Below, piece after piece: positions 7,966-15,656 of a stretch of 17,429 nt of DNA. The DNA lies in NCBI GenBank assembly GCA_030671985.1, contig DAOVHI010000009.1, positions 1 to 17,429 on the forward strand. The letters run 5' to 3'. The stretch comes from JAHJDO01 sp030671985 [NCBI: bacterium]. Its GTDB lineage: Bacteria > JAHJDO01. The notes below the pieces were generated by a model. It was given only the letters and a program-made list of their open reading frames with translations, made no database searches and had not been told where the DNA came from. Within the stretch, counting starts at the first letter, position 1. Each line of letters opens with the position of its first letter. A program made the translations under genes and the position numbers.

Positions 7966-8901
7966 ATGATTAAAATAGGCTGTGTAAATATAGATATATC
8001 TCATCCGAGAAGTTTTGCGAAAAAGATGAAAGACATGAATATAGGAAAATATGTTGCAATATATAATGACGGGTTTCGCACAGACGAAGAAGTAGATGCA
8101 TTTATTGAGAATAATGAACTTGAGAAAAGATGCAAGACAGTGGAAGAACTCGTTGATATGGTAGATATTGGTTTTGTGCATGATTGTAACTGGGATAAGC
8201 ATCTTAAACACGCCATGCCCTTTATAAAAGCAGGAAAACCTGTTTTTATTGATAAGCCAATATGCGGAAATTTAAAGGATTGTAATAAGCTTGAAGGACT
8301 TGTAAATGACGGAGCAAAGATACTTGGAAGCTCATCAGTGCGATATGCAAATGAATTCACAGAAATAAAAAAACAACTTGCAGAAAATAAAGAAGAAATA
8401 GTTTCAGTTTATGGAACAGCAGGCGTTGACGAATTCAATTATGGCGTTCATATTATGGAGGGAATACATGGACTCTTAGGTTCAGGAGTTGATTCAGTGA
8501 AATATATAGGTGCTGCTACAAGAGCTGAAGCCTTTGTTGAACAATATTATGTAACCTGGAAGAATGGCATAAAGGTTATATATCAGCTCCAGACTGGGGT
8601 ATGGCAGCCATGTGATGTGGTTGTAACAACAAATAAACCTAAGGGCATTCATGCTTTTAGAGTTGATACAACAGAGATATATAGTACTCTTCTCAAACGC
8701 ATCTTTGATTATATGGAAAAAGGTATTGAAATGACACCTATTACAGATCTTACTGAAACAATAAAGATATATCTTGCAGGAAAAACATCAAGAGAGCAAG
8801 AAGGAGCAGAGATAAGGCTTGCGGATTTAAAACTTGAGGATAAGGGATATGACGGCTATGCTTTTGAGAAGCTATATGCTTTTGCTCAAAAGAAGAAATA
8901 G
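7966..8901 (+). CDS. Gfo/Idh/MocA family oxidoreductase (second gene of the cassette)
   Basis: From the ATG at 7966 the protein has 311 residues and begins MIKIGCVNID, the first Rossmann strand. The nucleotide loop is unusual: GCVNIDISHP instead of GxGxxG. VFIDKP (the family's EKP motif as DKP, Lys kept) lies near residue 96. A C-terminal domain with GVHIMEGIHGLL follows. It belongs to a divergent subgroup of NAD(P)-dependent sugar-type dehydrogenases; the substrate is unknown. I prefer this start over the in-frame ATG at 7876 because the extra 30 residues look like the tail of another protein. The binding site before 7966 is weak (AGAG). The next gene starts 11 bases after its stop, so they are probably co-transcribed. 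Arg codons are mostly AGA, like most genes here and unlike the gene before it. Confidence 0.82.
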   Translation: MIKIGCVNIDISHPRSFAKKMKDMNIGKYVAIYNDGFRTDEEVDAFIENNELEKRCKTVEELVDMVDIGFVHDCNWDKHLKHAMPFIKAGKPVFIDKPICGNLKDCNKLEGLVNDGAKILGSSSVRYANEFTEIKKQLAENKEEIVSVYGTAGVDEFNYGVHIMEGIHGLLGSGVDSVKYIGAATRAEAFVEQYYVTWKNGIKVIYQLQTGVWQPCDVVVTTNKPKGIHAFRVDTTEIYSTLLKRIFDYMEKGIEMTPITDLTETIKIYLAGKTSREQEGAEIRLADLKLEDKGYDGYAFEKLYAFAQKKK

Positions 8902-8912
8902 GAGAAGAGTTT

Positions 8913-9953
8913 ATGGTTCAAAAGAGAAAATATGTTGTAAGAAATAAAAAGGGCGTCATATCAGTTGAAAATGGACCAGTTCCAGAACCTGCCCGCGGAG
9001 AAGTTCTTGTAAAAGTACACGCCAGCCTGATCAGTCCAGGAACAGAACTTGGTGATGTGATAAAAGCGCGAAAAAATCCCGATAATAAAAAGCTAAAGAC
9101 AGCTTTTGGTTATAGTAATGCTGGTGAGGTTATTGATGTTGGAGCAGGATCTAAAGACATACAAATAGGAACAAGAGTAGCTTGTATGGGTTCTGGAGCT
9201 CTTCATGCCAGTTATGCTTGTGTGCCTCGTAATTTATGCGTTTCTATTCCAAAGGGAGTAAGCTATCAAGAAGCAACTTTTGCATGTCTTGGAGCAACTG
9301 CGCTTCAGGCAATACGAAGAGCAAAATTACAACTTGGTGAAAACGTGGCTGTATTAGGACTGGGAATTGTTGGTCAGATATGTTCTCAATTGGCTAAGAT
9401 TGCAGGATGTCACGTTATAAGCTGGGATAGCTTACCTCTGCGTTTGAAAAAGGCAGAAAGAATAGCTGATCAAGTTGTAAACATAAAAGGAAGCGATGCT
9501 GTTTCCCTGACGGATGAATTTACACGTGGCTACGAAATTGATGCAGGATTTATCTGCTTTGGCGGTGAGGCAACAGGAGCATTTAAGCAATTAGTCGCGT
9601 GCATGAAAACTTCTCCTGATACTCATAAAATGGGACGGATTGTTATTGTTGGAGGAGCAAGCATCACTCATACCTTTGCGGCAGAACTCGGCAATCTGGA
9701 TGTTCTGAGTTCAGCTCGAACAGGACCTGGATATCACGATGAATCTTGGGAGCATGGTCATGATTATCCATCCGTTTTTGTTGAATGGACTACACAGCGT
9801 AATCTCGAAGAAATTTTACGATGGATAAAGGAAAAGCAAATAGATGTTAAGTCTCTTATTACTGACGAAGTACCGCTAATTCAGGCACCAGAAGCGTGTG
9901 AAAAATTAATTCAGCATCCAGACCATGCGCTGGGAGTAATTTTATTACCATAA
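8913..9953 (+). CDS. Medium-chain dehydrogenase (MDR), zinc ligands missing
   Basis: 346 residues with a GroES-like N-terminal domain (about 1-140) and a Rossmann domain with VLGLGIVGQI (about 147-156) for NAD(P) binding. Zinc-dependent members have a catalytic Cys in GxCGTD and a His in GHE. Here these sites read SLISPGTELG and FGYSNAGEV, so both ligands are absent, and no structural four-Cys lobe is seen. From memory, the SLIS.GTE and GYSNAG pattern is like the front half of 'bi-domain' oxidoreductases, in which an MDR domain is fused to a Gfo/Idh domain. Here the two are separate neighbouring genes, with the Gfo/Idh gene ending 11 bases upstream. A joint role on the same sugar-like substrate is an inference. 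GGAG lies about eight bases before the ATG. Confidence 0.83.
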   Translation: MVQKRKYVVRNKKGVISVENGPVPEPARGEVLVKVHASLISPGTELGDVIKARKNPDNKKLKTAFGYSNAGEVIDVGAGSKDIQIGTRVACMGSGALHASYACVPRNLCVSIPKGVSYQEATFACLGATALQAIRRAKLQLGENVAVLGLGIVGQICSQLAKIAGCHVISWDSLPLRLKKAERIADQVVNIKGSDAVSLTDEFTRGYEIDAGFICFGGEATGAFKQLVACMKTSPDTHKMGRIVIVGGASITHTFAAELGNLDVLSSARTGPGYHDESWEHGHDYPSVFVEWTTQRNLEEILRWIKEKQIDVKSLITDEVPLIQAPEACEKLIQHPDHALGVILLP

Positions 9954-9979
9954 TTTATACATTATAATGGAGGTAACAA

Positions 9980-11284
9980 ATGTCTGCCAAACAAATCAAA
10001 ATAGAAAAGACAAACTGCAATTTTGAGAGAGAACGACTTATCAGGCCATTTGGTTTTAAAGGTGGTTATTTAAGTGAACTCTGGCAATCTATTTCTTCCC
10101 TAACAAGCACATCAGAAAGTACAGGCTTGGGCCTTGGAACGCAGAGTGTGCTTTGGAGTGATGCATCTGTGTTTACTTCTCATAGTGAATCTGGCGGTAA
10201 TGCGTTGATGTTTGCCATGACAGAATTTGCTTTGAAACGAGCCAAAGAACTTGCGTTTTCTAATCCTGTTGAGCTATTGGAAGAACTGGTTCCTCAGGTA
10301 CATGAGTACGGTAAAAAGATAACTAATAATCCCGATCTGAGACTAACTTTCGCATTAAACTCGCTGGTTGGAGTTGACAATGCTGCATGGATGCTATTTG
10401 CAAGGGAAAATAATATTACGAATTTCGATGATATGATACCGGAAGAATACAGAGCATCTCTATCATATAAACATAAAAAACTTGCCAGTATTCCGTTAAT
10501 GGCTTATGCAATACCAATGGATGAGATTAAAGATGCTGTGGAAGACGGTTATTTCTTCTTAAAAGTAAAAATAGGTTCTGATCCTGATAAGGACGGAGAC
10601 AGAGAAAAAATGCTCCAGTGGGATATGAAGCGGATTGAAGAAATACATAAAGCAGTTGGAAGCACAAGGATCGAGCATACAAAGGACGGTAAGATCCCAT
10701 ATTACTTTGATGCAAATGGCCGTTATGACACAAAGGAAAGGTTGCAGAGATTTCTTGACCATGCAAGGAAGATAGGAGCATTTGATCAGATTGCAATTAT
10801 TGAAGAACCTTTTTCAGAAGAGGATGAAGTGGATGTTAGTGATCTTGGCGTGAGGATTGCAGCTGATGAAAGCGCTCATTCTGACAAGGATGCTAAGAGG
10901 CGTATAGACATGGGCTATGGTGCAATTGCCCTTAAACCCATTGCTAAGACCCTGAGCATGAGCTTAAAAATTCTTAAGGCTGCGCATGAAGCAAAAGTTC
11001 CATGTTTCTGTGCAGACCTGACGGTTATTCCTATTCTGGTAGACTGGAACAAAAATGTAGCTGCAAGAATTGCGCCTTTACCCGGTATAAATATAGGAGT
11101 ACTTGAAACAAACGGTCATCAGAATTACAAGCGCTGGGATGAACTTTTAAAATTTCACCCGTGTTGTAGCGCCGAATGGATGAAAACAAAAGACGGCCTA
11201 TTTAGCTTGGATAATAATTTCTACAATCAAAGCGGTGGAATCTTCAAAACATCAAAGCACTATCAAAGCTTAGTAGCAGTTTGA
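9980..11284 (+). CDS. Enolase-superfamily enzyme, muconate-lactonizing (MLE) type active site
   Basis: 434 residues. The N-terminal capping domain is followed by a barrel with recognisable active-site strands: K195-V-K197 (the KxK of strand 2), D244 in YYFDAN, E275 in IIEEPF, D296/E297 in AADES (metal ligands on strands 3-5), and K319 in AIALKP (strand 6). KxK plus a strand-6 Lys is the signature of the MLE subgroup, which includes dipeptide epimerases, o-succinylbenzoate synthases and cycloisomerases. It differs from the Lys/His-Asp pattern of most acid-sugar dehydratases. The reaction begins with Mg-assisted proton abstraction next to a carboxylate. It is longer than typical MLE enzymes (about 360-380). 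GGAGG lies seven bases before the ATG, and the gene follows the dehydrogenase by 26 bases. The likely role is epimerisation or dehydration of an acid made by the neighbouring dehydrogenases; the substrate is unknown. Confidence 0.83.
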   Translation: MSAKQIKIEKTNCNFERERLIRPFGFKGGYLSELWQSISSLTSTSESTGLGLGTQSVLWSDASVFTSHSESGGNALMFAMTEFALKRAKELAFSNPVELLEELVPQVHEYGKKITNNPDLRLTFALNSLVGVDNAAWMLFARENNITNFDDMIPEEYRASLSYKHKKLASIPLMAYAIPMDEIKDAVEDGYFFLKVKIGSDPDKDGDREKMLQWDMKRIEEIHKAVGSTRIEHTKDGKIPYYFDANGRYDTKERLQRFLDHARKIGAFDQIAIIEEPFSEEDEVDVSDLGVRIAADESAHSDKDAKRRIDMGYGAIALKPIAKTLSMSLKILKAAHEAKVPCFCADLTVIPILVDWNKNVAARIAPLPGINIGVLETNGHQNYKRWDELLKFHPCCSAEWMKTKDGLFSLDNNFYNQSGGIFKTSKHYQSLVAV

Positions 11285-11288
11285 TAGA

Positions 11289-11633
11289 TTAGAACTTTAT
11301 TTTCTGAGCAAAGTCACCAAGAAAAGGCATCTTCCAGACTTCACCGGCAAGCGCTTTTACAATACCAACCACCGCGAATATAATAACAATTATATTTAGC
11401 AACCACCCAATTACTGGAATTAAGGAAAAAACGGTAGCTAATATTGCCAGCACCAATCCCTGTCTTGCATGAAACAAAACAAATTCATTATCCTTCTTAA
11501 CAAGAAGAACAATCAGGCTTATCAGCCAAAAATAACTGATAACAGCTAGTGCCTTGCCTTCTTCAACATCTTTTTTGTCAAGTTCTATTTCAGGTTCAAC
11601 TGCTACTTGCTCTGCTTTTTTCTCTTCTGTCAT
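11289..11633 (-). CDS. Small membrane protein, DUF4870/Tic20-like
   Basis: 114 residues. An acidic soluble N-terminus (about 1-28) is followed by three hydrophobic segments (about 30-44, 60-74 and 76-95). The motif FVLFHARQGLVLAI between the first and second segments is typical of the DUF4870 family, whose function is not established. The gene has its own strong ribosome binding site (GGAGG) and promoter. It faces the enolase-type gene tail to tail, with only four bases between the two stop codons. No hairpin terminator is seen between them. Confidence 0.8.
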   Translation of the reverse strand: MTEEKKAEQVAVEPEIELDKKDVEEGKALAVISYFWLISLIVLLVKKDNEFVLFHARQGLVLAILATVFSLIPVIGWLLNIIVIIFAVVGIVKALAGEVWKMPFLGDFAQKIKF

Positions 11634-11666
11634 TTTAGCCCTCCTCTAATTTTCTCAACACATACA

Positions 11667-11695
11667 AGAATATTAAACTCTAGACCCGTTGTCAA
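11667..11695 (-). promoter_or_regulatory. Promoter for the DUF4870-like gene
   Basis: On the minus strand TTGACA (11695-11690) is perfect. After 17 bases comes TATTCT (11672-11667), four of six for the -10 box. The start would be near 11660, giving a 27-base leader with the GGAGG site before the ATG at 11633. Confidence 0.5.
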
Positions 11696-11718
11696 TAGTA
11701 ACTCTTTAATTTCCTATC

Positions 11719-11797
<79 letters not shown>

Positions 11798-11810
11798 TAT
11801 GTGTTGGTGT

Positions 11811-11839
11811 ATGTTATCAAAGACAACCACACAGGTCAA
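11811..11839 (-). promoter_or_regulatory. Promoter for tRNA-Pro
   Basis: On the minus strand TTGACC (11839-11834, five of six) is separated by 17 bases from TAACAT (11816-11811, four of six). The predicted start near 11804 is about seven bases before the tRNA 5' end. Such a short leader is usual for a stand-alone tRNA gene. Confidence 0.48.
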
Positions 11840-11887
11840 TAAAATTGACAACAAAGAAGAGTAGGCATTAAGTAATAAACCTATCTT

Positions 11888-12934
11888 TTAAATGGGCAGT
11901 GTTATCTCTTTCTTTTCTTTCTGAGACCCGTATATTCCTATTATTATCTCTACAGCTTTTCTTCCTTCTTCGCCATTTACCATGGGCTGCCTGTCTGTTC
12001 TTATTGCTTCAATCATGTCAGCTATCTGGTGCATATGACCTTCTGAACTCATTTGTTTTATCGGATCATTTGCTGAGCTTGATGTGTTGTCCTTGCCGAT
12101 ATTTCTTATTGCGCTATCCCCTTCTTTTTGGATTTCAAAATCCCATTTTTCGATTTTCTCTCCATTAATTACAACCGAACCTTTGTCTCCATGAATTGAG
12201 ATCACTGGATCATAGCCCGGATATACGGATGTCGTTCCAGTTATCATTCCAAGAGCCCCATTTTTTAATTTAAACGCTGCTACGGCTGTATCCTCAACCT
12301 CTATGTTGCGCGCTAATGTTGCAGTATAAGCGTATATACTTGATACATCTCCAGCCAAATAATAGAGAGCATCTATTGTATGTATTGATTGATTCATTAA
12401 CGCTCCGCCGCCGTCAAGAGCCCATGTTCCCCTCCATTTCCCACTATCATAATACTCCTGACTTCTAAACTCGTTGCATGCTCCGTTTACAAAAACCAGT
12501 TTTCCAAATCTACCTTGTTCAATAGCTTCTTTTGTTTTTTGCACTGCCAACTTAAATCTTTTTGGAAAGATTACACACAGCTTTAAATTGCTTTCCATGC
12601 ATGCATCTATTATCCTATCGCACTTTTCTAATGTTATGTCCAAAGGTTTTTCTACTATAAGATGTTTCCCGTTTTCTGCCGCTTTAAGAGCAGATTCCAT
12701 ATGCAGTCCACTCGGAGTGCATATGTTCACAACATCTATATCGTCTCTTTCCAGCATTTTCTCATAATCTGCGTAAGCCTCTGCATTATACTTATCTGCA
12801 AGCTGCTTTGCCTTTTCCTCAATTATGTCTGCCACTGCCACTAATTTTGCGCCATTAATCTTGGATATTGCATCTGCATGAAACGGACCTATATTACCTG
12901 TTCCTATAATTGCAAATCTTACTTCATTAGCCAT
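11888..12934 (-). CDS. Gfo/Idh/MocA family oxidoreductase (canonical type)
   Basis: 348 residues, the usual family length. The Rossmann loop IIGTGNIGPFHA lies at about residues 9-20, VEKPLDI (catalytic Lys) near 94-100, and GGGALMNQSIHTIDAL in the substrate domain near 175-190, where the Asp and His pair of the active site is expected. It is an NAD(P)-dependent dehydrogenase of a sugar, cyclitol or similar compound. It matches the family consensus much better than the two oxidoreductases of the plus-strand cassette and is not a close copy of either. AGGAG lies ten bases before the ATG. It is last in the dNTP-related minus-strand run, 32 bases after the redoxin gene. Its connection to nucleotide metabolism, if any, is unclear. 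No terminator hairpin is visible after it. Confidence 0.9.
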   Translation of the reverse strand: MANEVRFAIIGTGNIGPFHADAISKINGAKLVAVADIIEEKAKQLADKYNAEAYADYEKMLERDDIDVVNICTPSGLHMESALKAAENGKHLIVEKPLDITLEKCDRIIDACMESNLKLCVIFPKRFKLAVQKTKEAIEQGRFGKLVFVNGACNEFRSQEYYDSGKWRGTWALDGGGALMNQSIHTIDALYYLAGDVSSIYAYTATLARNIEVEDTAVAAFKLKNGALGMITGTTSVYPGYDPVISIHGDKGSVVINGEKIEKWDFEIQKEGDSAIRNIGKDNTSSSANDPIKQMSSEGHMHQIADMIEAIRTDRQPMVNGEEGRKAVEIIIGIYGSQKEKKEITLPI

Positions 12935-12966
12935 TACTTTATTACTCCTAAATATTTATTTTATTA

Positions 12967-13245
12967 TTATTTAACCAGTTCTCTCATTTCTTCCGATGGC
13001 GGAACTTCCAGCTCCCATCTCTTTATTTCCTTGCCGTCCTTTTCCACCAGTGTTGTAGGAATATTATCCACATCATAGAATGCGCCTTCTGCCAATCCAT
13101 CGACTGTGTCCATATCATGAAAAAACATTTTAACTTGATTAGACACGTTCCATTTTTGAAGAAAAAATTCCAACTTGTTTTTTGTAGTTTTACATTTTGC
13201 GCAGTCAGGCTTGCCAAATACTTTTATACTTGTGCTCTCCGCCAT
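12967..13245 (-). CDS. Glutaredoxin/thioredoxin-like small redox protein
   Basis: From the ATG at 13245 the protein has 92 residues. It begins with a strand and then GKPDCAKC, a CxxC redox site (C15, C18), and later has NIPTT with the cis-proline of the thioredoxin fold. I chose this ATG because AGGAG lies nine bases upstream; an in-frame ATG at 13254 sits directly on that site and is too close. It follows nrdD by only 15 bases. Class III ribonucleotide reductases of some groups are known to take electrons from thioredoxin or NrdH/glutaredoxin-like proteins instead of formate, so the likely role is electron donor for NrdD. This role is inferred from position. Confidence 0.75.
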   Translation of the reverse strand: MAESTSIKVFGKPDCAKCKTTKNKLEFFLQKWNVSNQVKMFFHDMDTVDGLAEGAFYDVDNIPTTLVEKDGKEIKRWELEVPPSEEMRELVK

Positions 13246-13260
13246 AATACACATCTCCTT

Positions 13261-15654
13261 TTACGCTATTTTATACTGTCCTTTTTGTCTATCTTTCAAC
13301 TCTCCAAGCTTTGATTTATTCCAGTTATTTACCCTACTAAAATATCCAACGATTCTTGTCATGCCATATACATTTGTGCCTGCACAATTACCGCATGCAT
13401 CAACCAAGCCTCGCGTAGTCTTTTTACAGCTATTACATACCGTAAATTCAGGAGATATAGTTAGCTGCGCAGCCTTTGTGTTATAAAAAGCCTTCTTAAC
13501 AAGATTGAATATACTTTCGGCAGAGGGTTTTGCTTCCCCGATAAATGCGTGCAGGATAGCACCTGATTCTATCATTGTATGAAACTTAGCCTGTTTTTCT
13601 ATCCTTTCTACTAAGCTTACGAGGGAATCCGCGCGAAAATGAATAGAATTAGTATAATAGTATTCATCTTGAGCTATATTGCCCTTTATCACGCTCCTGC
13701 TTTCAGGATATTCTCTCATATCCACTTTTGCAAGACGTCTCGCTGCGCTCTCCGCCGGCGATTCTTCAAGCGCAACCCTTAATCCGTATTTTTGTTCATA
13801 TTTTTTAGTAGTCAGATTCATGAAGGAGATTATTCTTAGCCCCAACTTATACGCTTTGTCATCTTCATGAAGCTCCTTTCCTGTTAAATGCTGGACACAT
13901 TCATTAAGCCCTATAAGCCCGATTATATAAGTAGCCTTGTTCAGATCAACATACAATCTCCCGTCTTTTGCCTTTTTACCTATTTGCCATAATGGCATAG
14001 TTTTATCTTTCATGAGAGATGCAATAAATTTTTTCTTTTGTATATGAGCTGTCATAGCTAAATCCATTGCATGCTCAATCTCTTTATAAATACTATCCGC
14101 ATTGCCTTTGCCAGCTCTGTAAGCTGCTTGCGGCAGATTTATTGTAACATTCTGGAACCCGCAAAAACGCATACTCTCAGGATGTTTTATCATGTAATCG
14201 TCTTTTATCTGGGTTCTAAGTCGACAGCATGCGCTGAGAGTAACCTCATCCCTGTCAAATACAAAATACGGAGTGCCATTCTCACTAGCTATTTGACATG
14301 CATATTTAACAAGCTCAAGCTGATTTGGATCATTAAATGTTTCATCACTTATATGCAAGTCCATCTTAGGAAATGCGAACAGATTTCCGTCACGATCACC
14401 AGCTCTCCATACATCCATCATTGCCTTAGTAAATTTCTGAGCCCATGGTTCATATTCAGCATAAGTCTTGCCCGTATATTTACCCTTTGGCCCTATAGCC
14501 TTAATATTTTTCAGATATCCGGGAATACCTGTATGAATATTAAAATCTAAAAACAATGTTTGGCCTCCACGACTAAAAGCATTTTGGCTGCTGCTAAAAA
14601 TCAAATATTGCGCTTCCTGACGCATTTCTTTTTCACTCATTCCGACAACATACGGAGCATAGAAAATATTTATATACCCCACACCCAAAGCTCCAGCATA
14701 ATAAGCCTGCATGGATGCTAAAAATGTATTTAAGTGCCCCGTCAAAGTTCTTGCGTGAGAAGCAGGAGCAGAAGAAGTATCTAAATTCACCAATTCAAGA
14801 CCATATTTTTTTATATATTCCAGAGAATGCGAAGAACAATATACTCTTGTAGGATAGCCAAGATCATGCAAATGCACTACGCCTTTAAGATGCGCTTCTG
14901 CAATGTCAGGACTAAATATCTTCCGTAAAGCATATTGCTTTAGAGTGCTCTCAGCAATTGTCAAGTTTATTGCTTCCGGATTGTTTGCGGCAATATTGGA
15001 GTTCTCATTGCTTTTTGAAAAAACAAGCTGCTCTATGTCAAATATTGGCATTCCCAATACTTGCTGTTTTGAAAGTTTTTGTTTATACCCATTGATAAAC
15101 AGTTCGTTATCCACTAACTCTCTTATAAGAGACGTAGAAATTTGTGTGAGACCGGATGTAAAAATATTTTCTTCAACAGATGTGGCTATTGCGTCTGCTA
15201 CCGATTGAGTCACGCCGGCTTCTTTTACAAGAGCCGTTGATATTTTTGCCTTGCTCCATGGAAGAATTTCGTCACGAGCAATAGTTGACACAAAAAGAGA
15301 TAAATCAGTAGTCGTTGTCTTCGCTTTCTTTTCTTTTCTAACCTGAAGCATTTCACGCAGCCGCTCACGTTCATTACGATAGAGAATGTATGCCTTGGCT
15401 GTTTTAGCATGCCCTGTTTCAATAAGCACCTTTTCTACAATATCCTGAATTTCCTCTATTTCCGGGATCTTGTTTTTAAAATTTTGCTCAAGATATGAAG
15501 TTATAGCATTGGTTAGCTCCTCAGCCACTGTTTTATCTTGTCCGCCAACAGCTGTCGCGGCCTTGAAAATAGCCTGTATAATCTTGTTTTTATCAAACGA
15601 AACCGTCCTGCCGTCTCTTTTTCTAACTGAGGTGAGTGCATGCGTATTTGTCAT
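13261..15654 (-). CDS. nrdD: Anaerobic (class III) ribonucleoside-triphosphate reductase
   Basis: 797 residues from the ATG at 15654. This start has AGGGG about eight bases upstream, while the ATG at 15663 lies directly on it. An ATP-cone regulatory domain covers about 7-100 (VRKRDG, EIQDIVEKVL, AKAYILYRNER). A further cone-like stretch follows (about 130-190). The catalytic ten-stranded barrel contains RVYCSSH (C273) and SACCRLR (C476-C477), one of which should be the thiyl-radical cysteine. The C-terminus has a zinc site, CxxC at 740/743 and CxxC at 754/757. Then comes TRIVGYFSRVNNWNK, with Gly770 as the glycyl-radical residue. The enzyme makes dNTPs without oxygen. It lies two bases after nrdR and before a redoxin gene. 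The activating enzyme NrdG is not encoded in the window and must lie elsewhere. Confidence 0.95.
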   Translation of the reverse strand: MTNTHALTSVRKRDGRTVSFDKNKIIQAIFKAATAVGGQDKTVAEELTNAITSYLEQNFKNKIPEIEEIQDIVEKVLIETGHAKTAKAYILYRNERERLREMLQVRKEKKAKTTTTDLSLFVSTIARDEILPWSKAKISTALVKEAGVTQSVADAIATSVEENIFTSGLTQISTSLIRELVDNELFINGYKQKLSKQQVLGMPIFDIEQLVFSKSNENSNIAANNPEAINLTIAESTLKQYALRKIFSPDIAEAHLKGVVHLHDLGYPTRVYCSSHSLEYIKKYGLELVNLDTSSAPASHARTLTGHLNTFLASMQAYYAGALGVGYINIFYAPYVVGMSEKEMRQEAQYLIFSSSQNAFSRGGQTLFLDFNIHTGIPGYLKNIKAIGPKGKYTGKTYAEYEPWAQKFTKAMMDVWRAGDRDGNLFAFPKMDLHISDETFNDPNQLELVKYACQIASENGTPYFVFDRDEVTLSACCRLRTQIKDDYMIKHPESMRFCGFQNVTINLPQAAYRAGKGNADSIYKEIEHAMDLAMTAHIQKKKFIASLMKDKTMPLWQIGKKAKDGRLYVDLNKATYIIGLIGLNECVQHLTGKELHEDDKAYKLGLRIISFMNLTTKKYEQKYGLRVALEESPAESAARRLAKVDMREYPESRSVIKGNIAQDEYYYTNSIHFRADSLVSLVERIEKQAKFHTMIESGAILHAFIGEAKPSAESIFNLVKKAFYNTKAAQLTISPEFTVCNSCKKTTRGLVDACGNCAGTNVYGMTRIVGYFSRVNNWNKSKLGELKDRQKGQYKIA

Positions 15655-15656
15655 CT

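Noticed and set aside
14071-14550. Plus-strand open frame of 159 codons opposite nrdD
   Set aside because: It is a shadow frame inside a clear nrdD gene and has no recognisable domain.
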